Shown: in pieces, positions 1-12,672 of the stretch
How the letters are laid out: the number at the start of each line of letters is the position of its first letter
Position numbering within the stretch: the first letter of the stretch is position 1
DNA from: Adineta vaga
Lineage: Eukaryota; Rotifera
Length of the DNA: 64,000 nt
Assembly (NCBI GenBank): GCA_021613535.1
Contig: CP075492.1
Coordinates: forward strand, 13,578,001-13,642,000
Direction: 5' to 3'
Notes under the pieces: generated by a model
Told to the model about the DNA's origin: nothing
Database searches by the model: none
What the model saw: only the letters and a program-made list of their open reading frames with translations
Program-made: the position numbers and the translations under genes

Positions 1-694
1 AAGTTATTTGATGAATATGAAATGATTGAATAATCATAACGAAAGATCTGTTTAATTATCTCTAGATATTGTGATTAAATATTTCATACTCTGCAGCTTT
101 TTCGTAGATCACATAAACAATGGCTTGATAATAAGCACCTGTCATTCATCTATTCACTTCATTTACGAATATCAATTAATATACAGAAAGATGGGATGTA
201 AATCACATAAGAACTGAATATTATATTCCCATTTATTGTCAATTTTATTACGAAAAACACTTATCTTGTTTATTGACCAGTTAAATATTCAACTTTTGTT
301 AGCAATGGATGATTACATGTATAATGAATGATTTTCTACCAATGTGTTCATTCATATAATTTACTCTTATCAAATTAATCTTTCGTGATTTAATTGTATT
401 ATTGAAGATTATATTGTAAATGTATTGTTACTATCACAACATCTACCAATTGTTTGATAACTTTCTATGATCAAATGAGACGAATGAAATGACACTGTTA
501 GATAAATTCATGATTTCATGGCATATGAATAATGTTAACATCGAAAGCAAACACGTCCGTGACAATTGTTCTTTTCGATTATTTTGTAATTCTCTCATCT
601 AGAGATACATGTCAATTGCTTTAGTAATAAATATATGGTAAGTAAATTAATCGTAGATAATTTATGAAAATTTTGAACATGTAAGTATATTTGA
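1..694. other. no gene seen (left edge)
   Basis: AT-rich sequence with stops in all frames. A short downstream exon of the RING gene at 731-1258 could lie near 660-695, but I cannot confirm it. Confidence 0.4.
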
Positions 695-730
695 TCTAAA
701 TACAAATTGGTATTCCAATGCATTTATCTC

Positions 731-1258
731 TTACATTCCGGCAGGATACTTACACTTTAGATGTTTAATTTGTTTCTGTTGAGCATCAATTTGTTCTTGA
801 AGTTGAACAAATAGAGGTCGAAAAATACTGAAAATACATTTTGTTAAATGATCATTAAGTTCATCTCGTAGTCCTGTCCATGCACATCTCATGTCATTAC
901 ACGGACATGGTATAATGACTTTGGGACACAAACTATCAATATGATCATTGAAGTTAATTCGTTTCAGATTTGTTTCATTACAAATTTTACATTTAATACG
1001 AAGTTCATTAAGTTCCTCAATCAAAAAAGTGTCATCAATGGGAATTAAATTAGTTGTATCCAATAATGGTTGTTGACATGCAGGACATGATTGATTTTGT
1101 TTGATCAAATTTACAATGCAGAGACGACAAAAGATATGTTTCTTTGGTTGACAATCAGTTGATACAGGATCGACAAATGGACTTCTGCAAATTGAACATT
1201 CTAAACGATCATCTATGAATTCCTTATTCATATACACATAATTAATATCAGTTGCCAT
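731..1258 (-). CDS. RING / TRAF-type zinc-finger protein (putative E3 ubiquitin ligase)
   Basis: About 175 residues read from the ATG at 1258. The N-terminal half is a canonical C3HC4 RING: CSIC near residue 21, then CQPKKHIFCRLC and CPAC around residue 60. It is followed by cysteine/histidine-rich TRAF-type zinc-finger sequence (CKIC, DHIDSLCP, HLTKC) and a short glutamine-rich amphipathic tail that may form a coiled coil. RING proteins of this kind transfer ubiquitin; the target is unknown. The last codons cover a good donor (GTAAGT at 753-748, minus strand) with a possible acceptor at 697-696, so the annotated end may be intron read-through and a further exon may lie near 660-695. Related in layout to the RING-TRAF half of the gene at 42612-43827. 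Confidence 0.75.
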   Translation of the reverse strand: MATDINYVYMNKEFIDDRLECSICRSPFVDPVSTDCQPKKHIFCRLCIVNLIKQNQSCPACQQPLLDTTNLIPIDDTFLIEELNELRIKCKICNETNLKRINFNDHIDSLCPKVIIPCPCNDMRCAWTGLRDELNDHLTKCIFSIFRPLFVQLQEQIDAQQKQIKHLKCKYPAGM

Positions 1259-2084
1259 TAAGTTTGATAAAAAAAATATAATCTAAACAAATTTAAAATG
1301 ATATCAATGCTGAGTTGATGAGGATTCGAAACTTTTGTTGTTCTCGGAATATAGTCTAATGATGTTTGTCTTTATATTTTGATAAAGAAAGAATCTACGA
1401 GAAAGAAAAAAAAGAAAAGATAAGGATTGAATCGAATACATAAGACTAAAAATGAGTGTATGAATCATATAGAAATCTGTCCAACAGAGTATATAGAAAC
1501 TTGTATGCTTTACTCGTATACGAGAACTATTAACACAATGCATTACATACTTATCATACAAATGATAACAGCATAGAAAGAATGAGTAATTTCATATGAT
1601 TTAACAAAGTGGGAAGAAACATTCAAAGAATAAAATAAAGAATATCAAGTCATGATTTAGGTTTAAATTTTTTGTAATATCACCAGGATGTGAATCATTG
1701 ATGGGAATATGAAGGGTGTGGGTGTAAGTGTCTATCTTCTCTCAATCTTCATCCACACTCGTCACAATAATATCCATATGATTGTAATCGAGACACATTA
1801 TACTAGTTGAAATTTCATTATTAAAATCAGCGATAGTTACAGATCCCACACTGAAATCATTAGTATATGAAACTTTCAATCAATAAAAAATAGCTTAGAA
1901 TAATTGAATGTTCCTGAATATGTAATTTTAGACATATTTAGTATTGTTTTTCACTAAATATACATGTATATATATATATATAAATATTGAAAAAGATTAC
2001 AATAAATATATACGACGTGTCTGAAAGATCATCTAATTAATTTTGATATTATAAAGAAAGTCGTCATTGAAATTGCAATTGATT
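1259..2084. other. intergenic, no gene seen
   Basis: Contains only short chance open frames without recognisable motifs and a short (TA)n run at about 1967-1982. It probably holds the divergent promoters of the genes at 731-1258 (minus) and 2085 (plus). Confidence 0.4.
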
Positions 2085-4761
2085 ATGTGGTGGAATATAA
2101 TAAGATTATTGATAATATCACAATGCATTTTCTGTGAGAAATTATACGATAAAGATAATGATTCTGCGCATGGTATACGTTTTCCTGGAAATGATCAATT
2201 TCTTATTTTTGCAAACAATCTTTTTGCAATACTAAGAATAACATTTCAGCCATTCGGCAAACTGTCGCATGATTGTTCGGTTGTATATCCAATACAAGAT
2301 TCATTTGTATATAGTTTAATTGCGTTATCGACGACTCATACTTCGACAGCAACGAATAAACTACATAAATTTGTGCAAGTTGCTGAAAATATGAATAATC
2401 AAAGTGTGCTTCTCTCTGTTCTCGTTATCAACGAAGCTAATTGTGGTATGTATTGATCTTGTAGTAAAAATAAATATATACAAGCAATTGTTTCTTTTCT
2501 ATTAAGAAATTCATGCTTTAAACAACTTTTCTGTTGTACACGATAGACATCAAGATTATATGCTACTCAAAATGGATTCAGAACAAAAATTTGTCTATCT
2601 ATTTATACCGATTGGTTTATTCTATCGTTTAATATTGATCGTTTGAAAGTATTTGAGAAAGTTGATTTTAAAATATATGCTGGCATGATATTTTATATGC
2701 GTGCCGTGGATATCACTGATGCATACGCCATCCTTGTTGGATTTAGTGCTTATTTGAGGAATACAGATTTGATTACATATGTAGTTCTTCTTTTCACACT
2801 CAATCCAATACAAGTAATATCATGGGTAAATATCAATGATTATCAACCTGTATGGACATCGAGAACATTGATTTACACCGTTGACAGTACCATGTCGATA
2901 GCAATTAATCCGACGTACCGTTTAGCTATTGTGAATATTTTAGTTACTGGATACGTGTTTACACTTTATATAGACAACATCAACCCGAATCCTTTTCAAT
3001 GGAAGTTGAATGTTGCTGGCGTTCTCCGTATCTTGCTGCAGATTTTGGTGTTTATCACTCTGCAGTTTGGCTTAGCGAAAGAACGATTGCCACTTCTTTT
3101 ATAAAAGTTCCGAATCGTCCATGGTCGCTGTCTGAAATCCGGGTGTATGATATTAGCAGTTTATTTTCATATCCTCTTTTTGTTTTTCCAGACAACCAGC
3201 AAACCATTCCGAGTCACTTTCTACCACGATTTCTTCATTTATTTTCTTGGTCTGGCAATGTACTTATACTTACCGATATAAAGATGATGATTTTGATACC
3301 ATTAACTTCATCAGGCTTTACATCTTGATGGCCTATCAATCCGATATTTGGCGATGTTATTTACAGTGTAACACCATGCATTGCTGGAACATATAAAAAT
3401 ACTACTGATATCGGGCCATGCAAAGTTTGTCCACCACAAACAAAGAATCTCGCTGATCGACCATGCAATCAATGTGAACCGTGTGCATCAACTTCTTTCT
3501 GTTCACTTGGAGCTATTGGTGATGTTTCTATAAAAGATTATCCATCCTATACTCAAACATTTCATGTCCTGATTCACCTGATATGAATAATTATGATGAT
3601 CTTCTTGTGCACAGAATTCTGACAATTGCCAAATTACGTCGTTGTATAATTATTTCTCCATTTGTTTGGGCAATAATTATCATTATATTATGTTTTATTA
3701 TTTGGCTTTTAATGATTGTATAAAAAAAATTTGATTGTCCTAAAGGATATTCTTATCAAAAGAGACTTACAATGTTCTTTAAAAAAACAAATATTATCAA
3801 TCATGATGAACATTGGGTCGGCGGTCTATTTTCATTTGCTTGTGCTGTTCTTTTTGGTTTTACCTGTTGGTTTGCTTTTGAATTCTTATCACTTTATTCA
3901 TTTGAAACCTCTCATACATCTTATTTTTCATGTGAAGATACCGTAACTAATAGCCTATTTGAAAGTGCATTACAATTACCCTTATCAAGTCCAGATGGTC
4001 ATCAATGGGCCATCATTGATATGCTTGATAATCAACTACTTACAATGACGGTAGATTTATTAAATACAGCAGTTAACTGTTCCGATATCACAGTTCAACA
4101 AAACATACCTGAAATGGCATACGTGTTACTAGCTCATAAATCGTGCATAGTACAACGAGACAATGTTACACGTTCGATAACTTTTGATTTACCAATTCAT
4201 CTTATAAATATACAAATCAATACTACTGGACCTTATTTTATTGGTGGAATACGATTATGTCTTCGTGGTCTAGGTCGTATTGAAGGTGTACATACATTAC
4301 AAACACTTGATACATGTCATTTAGTTTTACCAAAAAATGAGACATTATTGCATATAACGACATGTGATATAGCAATGATTAAAGTTATTAATTTAACTAA
4401 ACCATTAAATATTGGTAATGATATACTTTATCATGGACGATGGTCTCTATCTTTTGCTAAAATTTCTTTATCCAATGCACTATTTTATGAACCATGGACA
4501 AAATGTTCGATATCAGAATAAAGATACTATATTAAAAATTACATTGAGTGAACAACCGTTTTATCTTCAAAATATTCAACAACCAATTGTTCGTAAAGCT
4601 GAATTAACTTTTCATACATTACTATTTTGTACACGATTATTGAACTATTTTCTATTGGTTTTCTTCTTTTTAAGCTTATCGTTGTACCAATGATTCATGC
4701 TACTATTCATTGCTTTCATCGTTCACAACCAAGTGACAATATAGAGACAGTATCATTATGA
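2085..4761 (+). pseudogene. decayed copy of the large cysteine-rich membrane protein (paralogue of 6695-9577)
   Basis: Starts at ATG 2085 with a signal peptide (MWWNIIRLLIISQCIFCEK). One intron, 2446-2506, has good GT-AG borders. After that, homology to the intact minus-strand gene at 6695-9577 continues only by switching frame near 2625, 3000-3045, 3330-3360, 3570, 3720-3780, 4515 and 4655. Recognisable pieces, in order: the ectodomain, a GCC2/GCC3-like cysteine block at about 3380-3520 (PCIAGTYKNTT, CKVCPP, FCSLGAIGD), a TM helix near 3655-3715, a second TM at 3820-3890, and the C-terminal domain to the stop at 4759-4761. No GT-AG intron explains the shifts. The two introns of the paralogue are absent at the matching places. 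I read it as a pseudogene; accumulated assembly errors are the alternative. Confidence 0.8.
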
Positions 4762-4800
4762 TTATATATGAAATATATTTGTCTTTTTTATTGAATAAAA

Positions 4801-5433
4801 TTAAAATAAAAGATTTGGAATAACAAGAAGAATCTTACTTCGTGCCTTTTCGACTGATATATTAGCAGCTGTAGCAAACATTCGTGTAACAAATGATTGA
4901 CAATTCATTTTACCTCCAACAGCAATAAAGAGTCGATATTCACGATCTTCAAATGATTTAGCATAAATCCTCAATTGTTCGGCATCAAAATCAGGTAATT
5001 CTTTTTGAATCAAAAACCATGTATATTCTTTACAATCTCTCTCATAAAACGCATTTTTTTCTGTTTTTGAGCTGATACGAATTTTAATATTATGATCTTT
5101 ATCGACACCTAATTGATAAATAATTCCATTTATCTGAATACACCAATGAAATCCATCAATGCCAGGACTAATATTGAGAGCAAGTGGTTGATTGAAAAGA
5201 GCTCGTCTTCCAATCCAAGCACCTTCTTCAAGACTATGAGTTGCATTTTGTATACCATGCACTAAATTCTTGGGTATTCTCAATGGATTTAAGTCTGCCA
5301 AATCAAATTCAATCGAATGTTTTGCTTCAGATTTATCACCTTTAGCTGCGTAAACAACGCCTCGTACAGCTCCATATGCATGACCTACAACAGGGACAGC
5401 TTTGATTATATTAAATGCTTTTCTTTCTGCCAT
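4801..5433 (-). CDS. LRAT/NlpC-P60-like (papain-fold) protein, putative
   Basis: 210 residues, single exon, ATG at 5433. The N-terminus has a glycine/alanine-rich hydrophobic stretch (residues 10-30, VPVVGHAYGAVRGVVYAAKG) that may touch a membrane. The middle has GFHWCIQINGIIYQLG, and the C-terminal part has GGKMNCQSFVTRMF. A His in the first strand followed, after a long insert, by an Asn-Cys at the start of a helix is the pattern of LRAT and circularly permuted NlpC/P60 proteins, where the Cys is the nucleophile. The second catalytic His of LRAT is not obvious. The enzyme assignment is therefore tentative, and acyltransferase, thiol hydrolase or an inactive fold are all possible. It sits between the two convergent large membrane-protein copies. 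Confidence 0.45.
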   Translation of the reverse strand: MAERKAFNIIKAVPVVGHAYGAVRGVVYAAKGDKSEAKHSIEFDLADLNPLRIPKNLVHGIQNATHSLEEGAWIGRRALFNQPLALNISPGIDGFHWCIQINGIIYQLGVDKDHNIKIRISSKTEKNAFYERDCKEYTWFLIQKELPDFDAEQLRIYAKSFEDREYRLFIAVGGKMNCQSFVTRMFATAANISVEKARSKILLVIPNLLF

Positions 5434-5762
5434 GTGATTGTTTTCTCCTTCTTGATTTAAAAGACCTAACAGCTATAGAAATCTTTCGGAAGAACACAAG
5501 AGCTTTCACTTTATCAACACTCCTGATATGAATATAGACAGAGAAAAAAAACTAATGTGTCAAAGAAAGAGAATACAGAGCAAACAGATAATGACATGAT
5601 ACATTTCGAAAGTGTATGTATATGGATAGTCGATATTGATCTCCGTTATACTTTCATCCGATTTTCTCACATAATAGATATTGTGCTTTAATTTAAAACT
5701 TATCAAGAAAGCAATTATAGAATCACGATACATAATAATACATATGAAAGTTAAAGTCGATG

Positions 5763-6585
5763 CTAAAAGAGAAAGTGTTTGATTTCATTGCGAAATGTTT
5801 TTGAGACAAATAAATTGGTATAACATTCCACACAAAATGGAATAAAATTGATAAATCTTGCGATATTTACTACGACAGTTTCAATTTGAGTTTGCCGATA
5901 ACTTTTCCCATTACATTGAGTTATTTGTTGATACATAAGAACAATTAAAATCATCAAACTAAATATAAGATAAGCACTAATACTGATAAGCATAATATGA
6001 ATCAGTTGCATTTCTCCTGAACTGAAATCACCTCTTGGTAATCCGTTTCTTGAAAAAACCATAACATCAGCTCGTATTCGACGAATATTTTTTACAGACC
6101 ATAAGCCGAATACAATCATAAGTACAGGTACTAGAATTCCTTTCAGAATAAGTGAATAATAGACTATGTACCTTCCAATAACTTTGGTCCAAGGTAACAT
6201 ACGAAATAATTCGGTACAACTTTTACAAGCTTTGGTAATATAAAACCATAACTATGCGCTAATATCCAAAGTAATGTTACAGTAATAATACCTATAAGCC
6301 AGATGACGGGTACCTTTTCTTCCAGTTAGGGCATTTGGTGAAGTAATTAATATTCGATCAATCGATGCTAGAATTAAATAGCAGGGTGGTAAAATATCAA
6401 CGAGTATTGTAATATAAAAGTAAAATGAATAAATTACGATGAAATTGACTCGTTAGACGCTTCTCGAAATATGACGTAAATGATACAGACAATTAGATTT
6501 AGTCGAATATAAAGTAGGAATATAGAAAGTTTTCGTAGTGTTCTATAAATCAACATCTGAACGGCTTGAGAAATTTTTTGAACTG
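5763..6585 (-). pseudogene. rhodopsin-type GPCR remnant
   Basis: Three overlapping frames together give part of a seven-helix receptor. Upstream (about 6290-6440) is a TM3-like helix ending ILASIDRILI, which is a DRY-type motif. Next (about 6205-6310) comes a TM4 helix (VIWLIGIITVTLLWILAHS). Then 5763-6200, preceded by a short KACKSCTELF stretch, holds TM5-TM7 and a short tail. The frame changes near 6315 and 6225 without splice signals, and TM1-TM2 are not recoverable as open sequence. It resembles the intact receptor at 17708-18643 in type. Pseudogene is the best reading. Confidence 0.65.
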
Positions 6586-6694
6586 AGAAAAGGATTTAAT
6601 TCATTAAGATACAAATAAATTACAATACATGTACACGCATCACAATCAGTAATACAATTAAAAAAAGAAAATATCATATAAACAGGTTTATTCT

Positions 6695-9577
6695 TCATAG
6701 ATCAACTTCGATTACATCGTGATTTATTGCTGTTATTTCACTGTAATCATCTGTGTCTGTTGTTGCATCATGAGTATCTGTTGTCTTAACATAATTAATA
6801 CGTTGTATATTTGCTAATAGAATGTTCTTTTTTCTCTGAATATGTTTTATAATAATCCTCAATAGAGGAATAAGTGTTAGTTTAAACAATAAAGTACTGA
6901 AACGAAATAATTCCAAGCAAACCATTGTAAAAAGAAGATTATCAAAGATGATTTCTCGTACTTTAGCAATAGGTGATTGACGATTTTTAATATAATATGA
7001 TGCTTCTTTTATTACAACAGTTAATTTTGTCGATGTAAGATTAGTTGATAATGCATATTCTTCGGCGGTAACAAACATTTGATTATCATTTGCTATCAAT
7101 GATGGATACCAAATTCCCGAAAATTTTGATATACGACCTCTAAGTGGTTCCGTTTCATTTACTGCCTATTTGATTTGAATTAAAATTAAAACAAAACTTC
7201 TATACAATGCGATAAAAAAACAAATAGATAATTACCTTGGTTAATTCCAAAGTGACAGTCGCTGTTTGAGCTAATGTTCCATTTGAACAATCATGTAATG
7301 TTCCACTAAAATTCAGTTCGCGTAAATTATAAAGTTCATGTTTTTCCTCACGACCGTAAAGGCGAATGCGTACACCACCTATTAAAGCAATATCGTTAAG
7401 AATCCATGTGATGATCTCTTTTTGATGTGTTAATTTAATCATAGCAGATAATATTCCTGATGAATTTGTACACTCGAACATCAGATTTGTCGTTGCTGAT
7501 CCAAGAGTTTGTTGAACAGCCAAATTTTCACATGAAGCTGCAGTATTTAATAAATCCAAATGAAGAGTAAAATGTTGTTTGTTAAGTAGATCAAATATGG
7601 GTTGTTCTTCTGGTGCTATTGGAATTGTAAGTGATTGTAGGCCACTTTCATATTTTACATTACGTACAACTTCATCACAAGAGAATGTCGGTGGAGCACT
7701 ATTATCAGATGGATATTCTCTATAAAAAGCTGCCGAAAATGTATAAGCAAAAATGAGAAGAACAGCAATAGCAAATGAAACCAATCCACCAATCCACATT
7801 TCACCTTCACTCTAATAATGGAAAGAAAATATAAGATCAAATATTTGCAAAAAATACGAACAATAAGATCTGTTTGTCGAAAGATGACCTTCACATGATT
7901 GCGTATTTGTTCACTTCGAGGATGTTTAACGTATTGTTTGAGTATCATCATAAAAAGCACAATAACAACAACAAAACCAACAACAAGTAAAACCCAAAAA
8001 AGTGGTGAATTTACTAAACAATGATCACTTGTACCCGTTGAAAACATTTTTTGAAGAAGAACTTCATCGAACGCAGTCACTTCCGACGACCGTGGATAAA
8101 CATATGCTGATGATTGTGGAATAAGAACACTTCTAGGAATATCAATAACAGCTCCTAGTGGACAAAATCTGTCCGATGCACAAGTAAGACACGAATTTGC
8201 AGGAATATCTCCAGGATTATAAAAACCATTGGAACAAGGAGTACATGGAAAAACACTAGTATCCTTTTTGTATGTACCTGCTGGACATTTAATTGGTGTA
8301 CTAGTAAAAAGTATTGAATCGGTAGTAATTAAACCAGTTGATGCATAATATCCTGGTGGTGCAGGTGAAATAAGAAGAATTTCACTATTAATTGCAAGTA
8401 TAACAATTGATTTAGGTGTTGAAATCATTCGGATAAAACGAGTATTTATGGTTATTGGTAATGGTTGATAAATATTTGGAAAAATAACAGTAGGTAATGA
8501 TGGTAAAATTTTATTATCAAATGGTTTATATAAATAAATTTTTGATGATACATCAGTAATATAATTTGAATGTAGAATTGCTACTTCGGAATTTGACAAC
8601 CAAGCAACACTTTTGCCAAAACCTACAGAATTTCCATTATCAACAAAACTATGCAATGTTAAACTATTTCCATTTGAACTAACAATTAATAAAAATACAA
8701 TATTAAGAAATGGCATACCAACAAGAACTTGACTGGGATCATCAGAATTAATATTCACCGACATAACATATTTATTTGACCATTTTTTAAGATTAGAATA
8801 AGTCAAGAGAGATTGCCAAGAATTAATTACAGCTGTAAAAGACCATGTTGATAGAATAGTTAAATTTGAATTAGAAATAACATAGACAGCTGGTGTTGCA
8901 CGTACTCGAAATAAAGGACCATTCATAACAAAACCACTAACGATTGTATAAGAAGTACTTGTATCAGATGCTGTTGGTACAAATATTGTATCATTAGGCC
9001 ATACAAGACTACTATTTCTAATCGTTATCATATTCTTAGAAAATGGATGATAACTAAAAATGAAATCTTTTGCTAAACCAATTGCATATTGACCGTAAGG
9101 TTCAACAGAAAAGACAAAGAATTCTTGATATTCATAAGACGAAATGACTTGAAGAGATTGATATTCATAAGCACTGCAATTGATTAATTCTGATGGATCT
9201 TCAAAATTCTTCAGATTCAATATTCCAATAAAGATATTACTATGTTCAGACGTAACAGTAGTCAAAATATTTTTCGAATCAATTTTACCAGCATAAAAGA
9301 AATATTTTTGATTGGAATTTTGTTTCTCACCAATATCAACTGAATATACATATTGAATTGGATCATCGTACATAATCGCACATTGTCGTGTATCAGATGA
9401 CGAATTAAATGGAGCATATCGAATAAGAAATATCTGAGAATCAGTTAAAACTTCAACTAACATATCATTATTGCCAGTTATTTTCAAACCATATGCATCA
9501 TAATCAGAAGCTAAAGGCGAAAATTCACTAAAACTACGGTCAGTTGTCACTATGATAATAAACAATAATAAATACAT
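6695..9577 (-). CDS. large cysteine-rich transmembrane protein with GCC2/GCC3-like domain (intact copy)
   Basis: Three exons: 9577-7889, 7811-7236, 7165-6695. Introns are 77 and 70 nt with GT-AG borders and phase 0. The reading starts with a signal peptide (MYLLLFIIIVTT) and a long ectodomain of about 450 residues that looks beta-rich. A cysteine-rich block follows (CPAGTYKKDTS, PCTPCSNGFYNPG, CLTCASDRFCPLGA), typical of GCC2/GCC3 or ephrin-receptor-like modules. A TM helix is at about 7935-8015, a second opens exon 2 (IGGLVSFAIAVLLIFAYTF), and a third lies near the C-terminus. Its diverged, broken sister lies convergently at 2085-4761. Function unknown; a surface receptor or adhesion role is only a guess. 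Confidence 0.8.
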
Positions 9578-10863
9578 CTGGAAAAAAAAGGAATTTTCTA
9601 GTCGAAGTCAAAGTTATTAACATCTTATTCAATTCAATCGGAATATTTCTCATTTAAATATCTATCATGATCTATTACTGTTTAATTTTCTTTTTATTAT
9701 TCGCATCAGTCAATTTAACATAAGTAAATCTAAGGAGAAAAGAAACTTACCTTCTACGATAAAATAAATATCTATATTGTACAATTTGGACGTTTGTATA
9801 TCATAGAAAGAGAACAGCGTTCAACCGTGACGTCATATATAGTAGAATAAGAAGGTCATTAGAGAAGAGAACAGTAAACGTATTCGCCTAGACAATAATG
9901 TCTATGTCTTGACTTTAGTTGAATATAGAAAGATAATATAAAAGAAAGAGACATATTGAAGGGAAGGATATAGGGTTTTTTAGGTACTAATACTTCTAAA
10001 AGCAATTGTTATTGACATGAAGTAGTCCATATATGATTAAATGATGTCGACAGTCGTATCGAACATTGTTTTGTAAGAAGTTATTTAAACTATTTGTTTT
10101 TCATCGTCAATCTACTTCTGACTTTCATTATTATTAAATATAGTAGTGATAGTTTATCGAAAAAGAAGATTAATTATCTACACAAACTTTTGTCAATTAA
10201 TATTTTTCTTCTTTTTAATCGTTAATGATTTTAAAACTTAAATATTAAACTAATCTATGATCAATGTTCAATGTTATTTGGATTATGTTCATAACTCACG
10301 TGAAAGTAGTCAAAATGAATTGAGCGAACAACTTCTAAAGAGCACTGATATAAATTTGAGTAACATAAACAGAAAGAAGATCATTGGTTGAATTTCCATG
10401 AAAATAATCGAACTTATGAATTTTGATATGAAACTGTATGGCAATATGAAATCTGAGACAAACTAGCTTAGATATAGGCAAATATTGGTGTCCTAACAGT
10501 TAGTATTCGTAGTCAATATAATAGTTTCAAATGTGTAATAAATGAAAGCGTATCTTTAGACCATCGTGAATAATACAGAAACATTTTGAAAGTGTAAGTG
10601 TAGTTATTAGTTGAATCTTTATATCTCAAATGTATTTATATTTTATATTAAATTCGATTTATAATAAAATATTCTTTGTCTTTGTAATTTAAGATTTATT
10701 AAATTAATTGTATTTTGTTTCGAACTTCTCATCATAACAGATAAATATACATTAAAAATTAGAGAGATTATCTTAAAAAAGTTCAGAAAAAAAAGAAAAC
10801 AATAATTTAGTAAATAGTTCACATGAGTTGGATAAAGTTCTTTCATTCGTATATATTCCTATT
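9578..10863. other. intergenic, no gene seen
   Basis: About 1.3 kb, AT-rich, with stops in all frames. The open frame near 10643-10846 has no motif and low-complexity composition. It presumably includes the promoter of the minus-strand gene ending upstream. Confidence 0.4.
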
Positions 10864-11835
10864 TTAGAAAGGTGTTAGTAGATTTTGAATTAATGATTCT
10901 GAATCATTTGTAAGCCTTTGATACCAAACAATCGTATCTCTCGATTGAAATTCACACCAAATTACCGATGTATAATCAGCACCAAAGAAACTATACTGTG
11001 AATAATTATAAGCCATGCTAAAAACAAGACTACCGAACACTTGTACACCAACAAGACAATGTGTTCCAAAGAATTTCCAAAAATAAATACATCCACAACC
11101 TTCACATTGCCTAAAAGCATTAACAACAATAGTAATAAATGTTGCATAGATAAGAACAAGTGCAGCTAAGAGAGGAAATAAAACCCAACTATAAGCAATT
11201 AACATAGGTAAAACATTACTAATCAAAAATGGAATAAATGCTAAGAATACAAGTGAATTAAGAACAATAGTTATAATTAATAAAGTCCATTTAACATAAT
11301 TCATCGCATTTGATTTCACTTTATTTTTTGGATCTTCTTTACCTGCTTTAATCATATTTGCAAGTTGAATAAAAGCTTCAATAAGTACTGCTATGATACT
11401 GGGTAAAACAAAATTGAATAGTTGATAACCAAATGCATTATAACATCTCCATCCTGTAGCATTTGCAGCAGTCGAACATTTGGTTTGCAAATAAATTGCA
11501 TAACCAAAATGACCCATAGAAATCATAGAAAGAATAAAATCGAGTATACTATATTTTGGAAGTGATACTCCTACAAGATATTCAACATATTATTACTGAA
11601 TTACACTCTTTGACATACCTGTCCGTTTAGTTCCGAGAATGGAAAGTTCAAGAGCAATATAAATATGTTTCTTTTTCTTTTTACATGCCGAATCAATTAA
11701 ACTATAGAGTCGTTGTAGTAATTGAAGAAAAAGTAATTCCACGATAATTAACCAATAAGGTTGAATTTCGAAACTAATAAAATTGCCAAGAACAGGATTA
11801 CCTATTGTTTTATAATAAGATGAAGTAGTACCCAT
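10864..11835 (-). CDS. multi-pass membrane protein, unknown function
   Basis: Two exons, 11835-11619 and 11570-10864. The 48-nt intron has a GTATGT donor and TTGTAG acceptor. About 307 residues starting at MGTTSSYYKTIG; an upstream exon cannot be excluded. A lysine cluster (CKKKKKH) follows the first helix. Five or six hydrophobic helices are visible, including PSIIAVLIEAFIQLA, TLLIITIVLNSLVFLAFIPF and PLLAALVLIYATFITIVV. After the last pair there is a CEGCGC motif and a cysteine in a short hydrophilic tail. I do not recognise the family. Confidence 0.65.
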
Positions 11836-12672
11836 ATCGATGAGATTTATATCTTGATCTCTAGAATAAATCAATCAAGATATATGAACAAAACATTTTC
11901 GAGTAACTGTGCAGATATTAGAAGTTTAAAAATCTTGTCTGCACTAGCATTCGATCTCAACAACATTAAAGAACAAACTGTAACAAGATAAAATTAAAAA
12001 TACTCCATCACGCCAGTATAGAAGAAAGAAAAGAGAATCTGTTTAATGAATAATGATCTAAGCAACTGATTATCGAATATAATATTTAGTTCATAAGCCC
12101 TGAAGGTGTAATACGGCAACAACTTCTGACTTATTCGATGCCGGCATGTAAATCTCGTATAGGTGATTGTTATAATAATGAAACGAAACTTGAATATATT
12201 GCGATCGAATTTTTTCTCTTTCTGTGTTACACATCAGAAGCAAAACCTGACATTTTGTGCAATGAATTTTTCTGTTGTTGTTGTTATTAACGAATGTTTT
12301 TGCAAATATATTTCATTCAAAATCGAAGAAAACAGAGAAAAATAAGAGTTTTGATTGACTTCCCACGCAGAAGGTCAATCTTCTACTGAGAAGAAAAAAG
12401 AAATGTGTTTTTTTTTATTACAAAGAAAATGTTGAATGAGTGGCAAGAAACCATGCTTTTCAAATATGCAAAATATACCGATCACATCTTGATATTCTAT
12501 ATAATGTACAGATTTTCTGATCTACGATAGGAGAGGAAACCACATTTTTTTCTTAAAATATGTTCTATGAATGAGTTTCTTGGGTTTTACCTAGCTATTT
12601 ATTTAACCATCAAAGATGTACAAAAAAAATCTTGTAACAAATCAATCAAATATTTCTGAAATAAATGATAAT
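11836..12672. other. intergenic, no gene seen
   Basis: Stop-rich sequence between two minus-strand genes; the short plus-strand open frame at 12163-12345 has no recognisable content. Confidence 0.4.

Noticed and set aside
1304-1561. Hydrophobic minus-strand open frame
   Set aside because: Low-complexity Phe/Ser/Tyr composition, no recognisable domain, and no splice continuity with a neighbour.
1700-1735. Telomere-like GTGTGGGTGT words
   Set aside because: Only one short, impure stretch; no tandem array, so not telomeric DNA.
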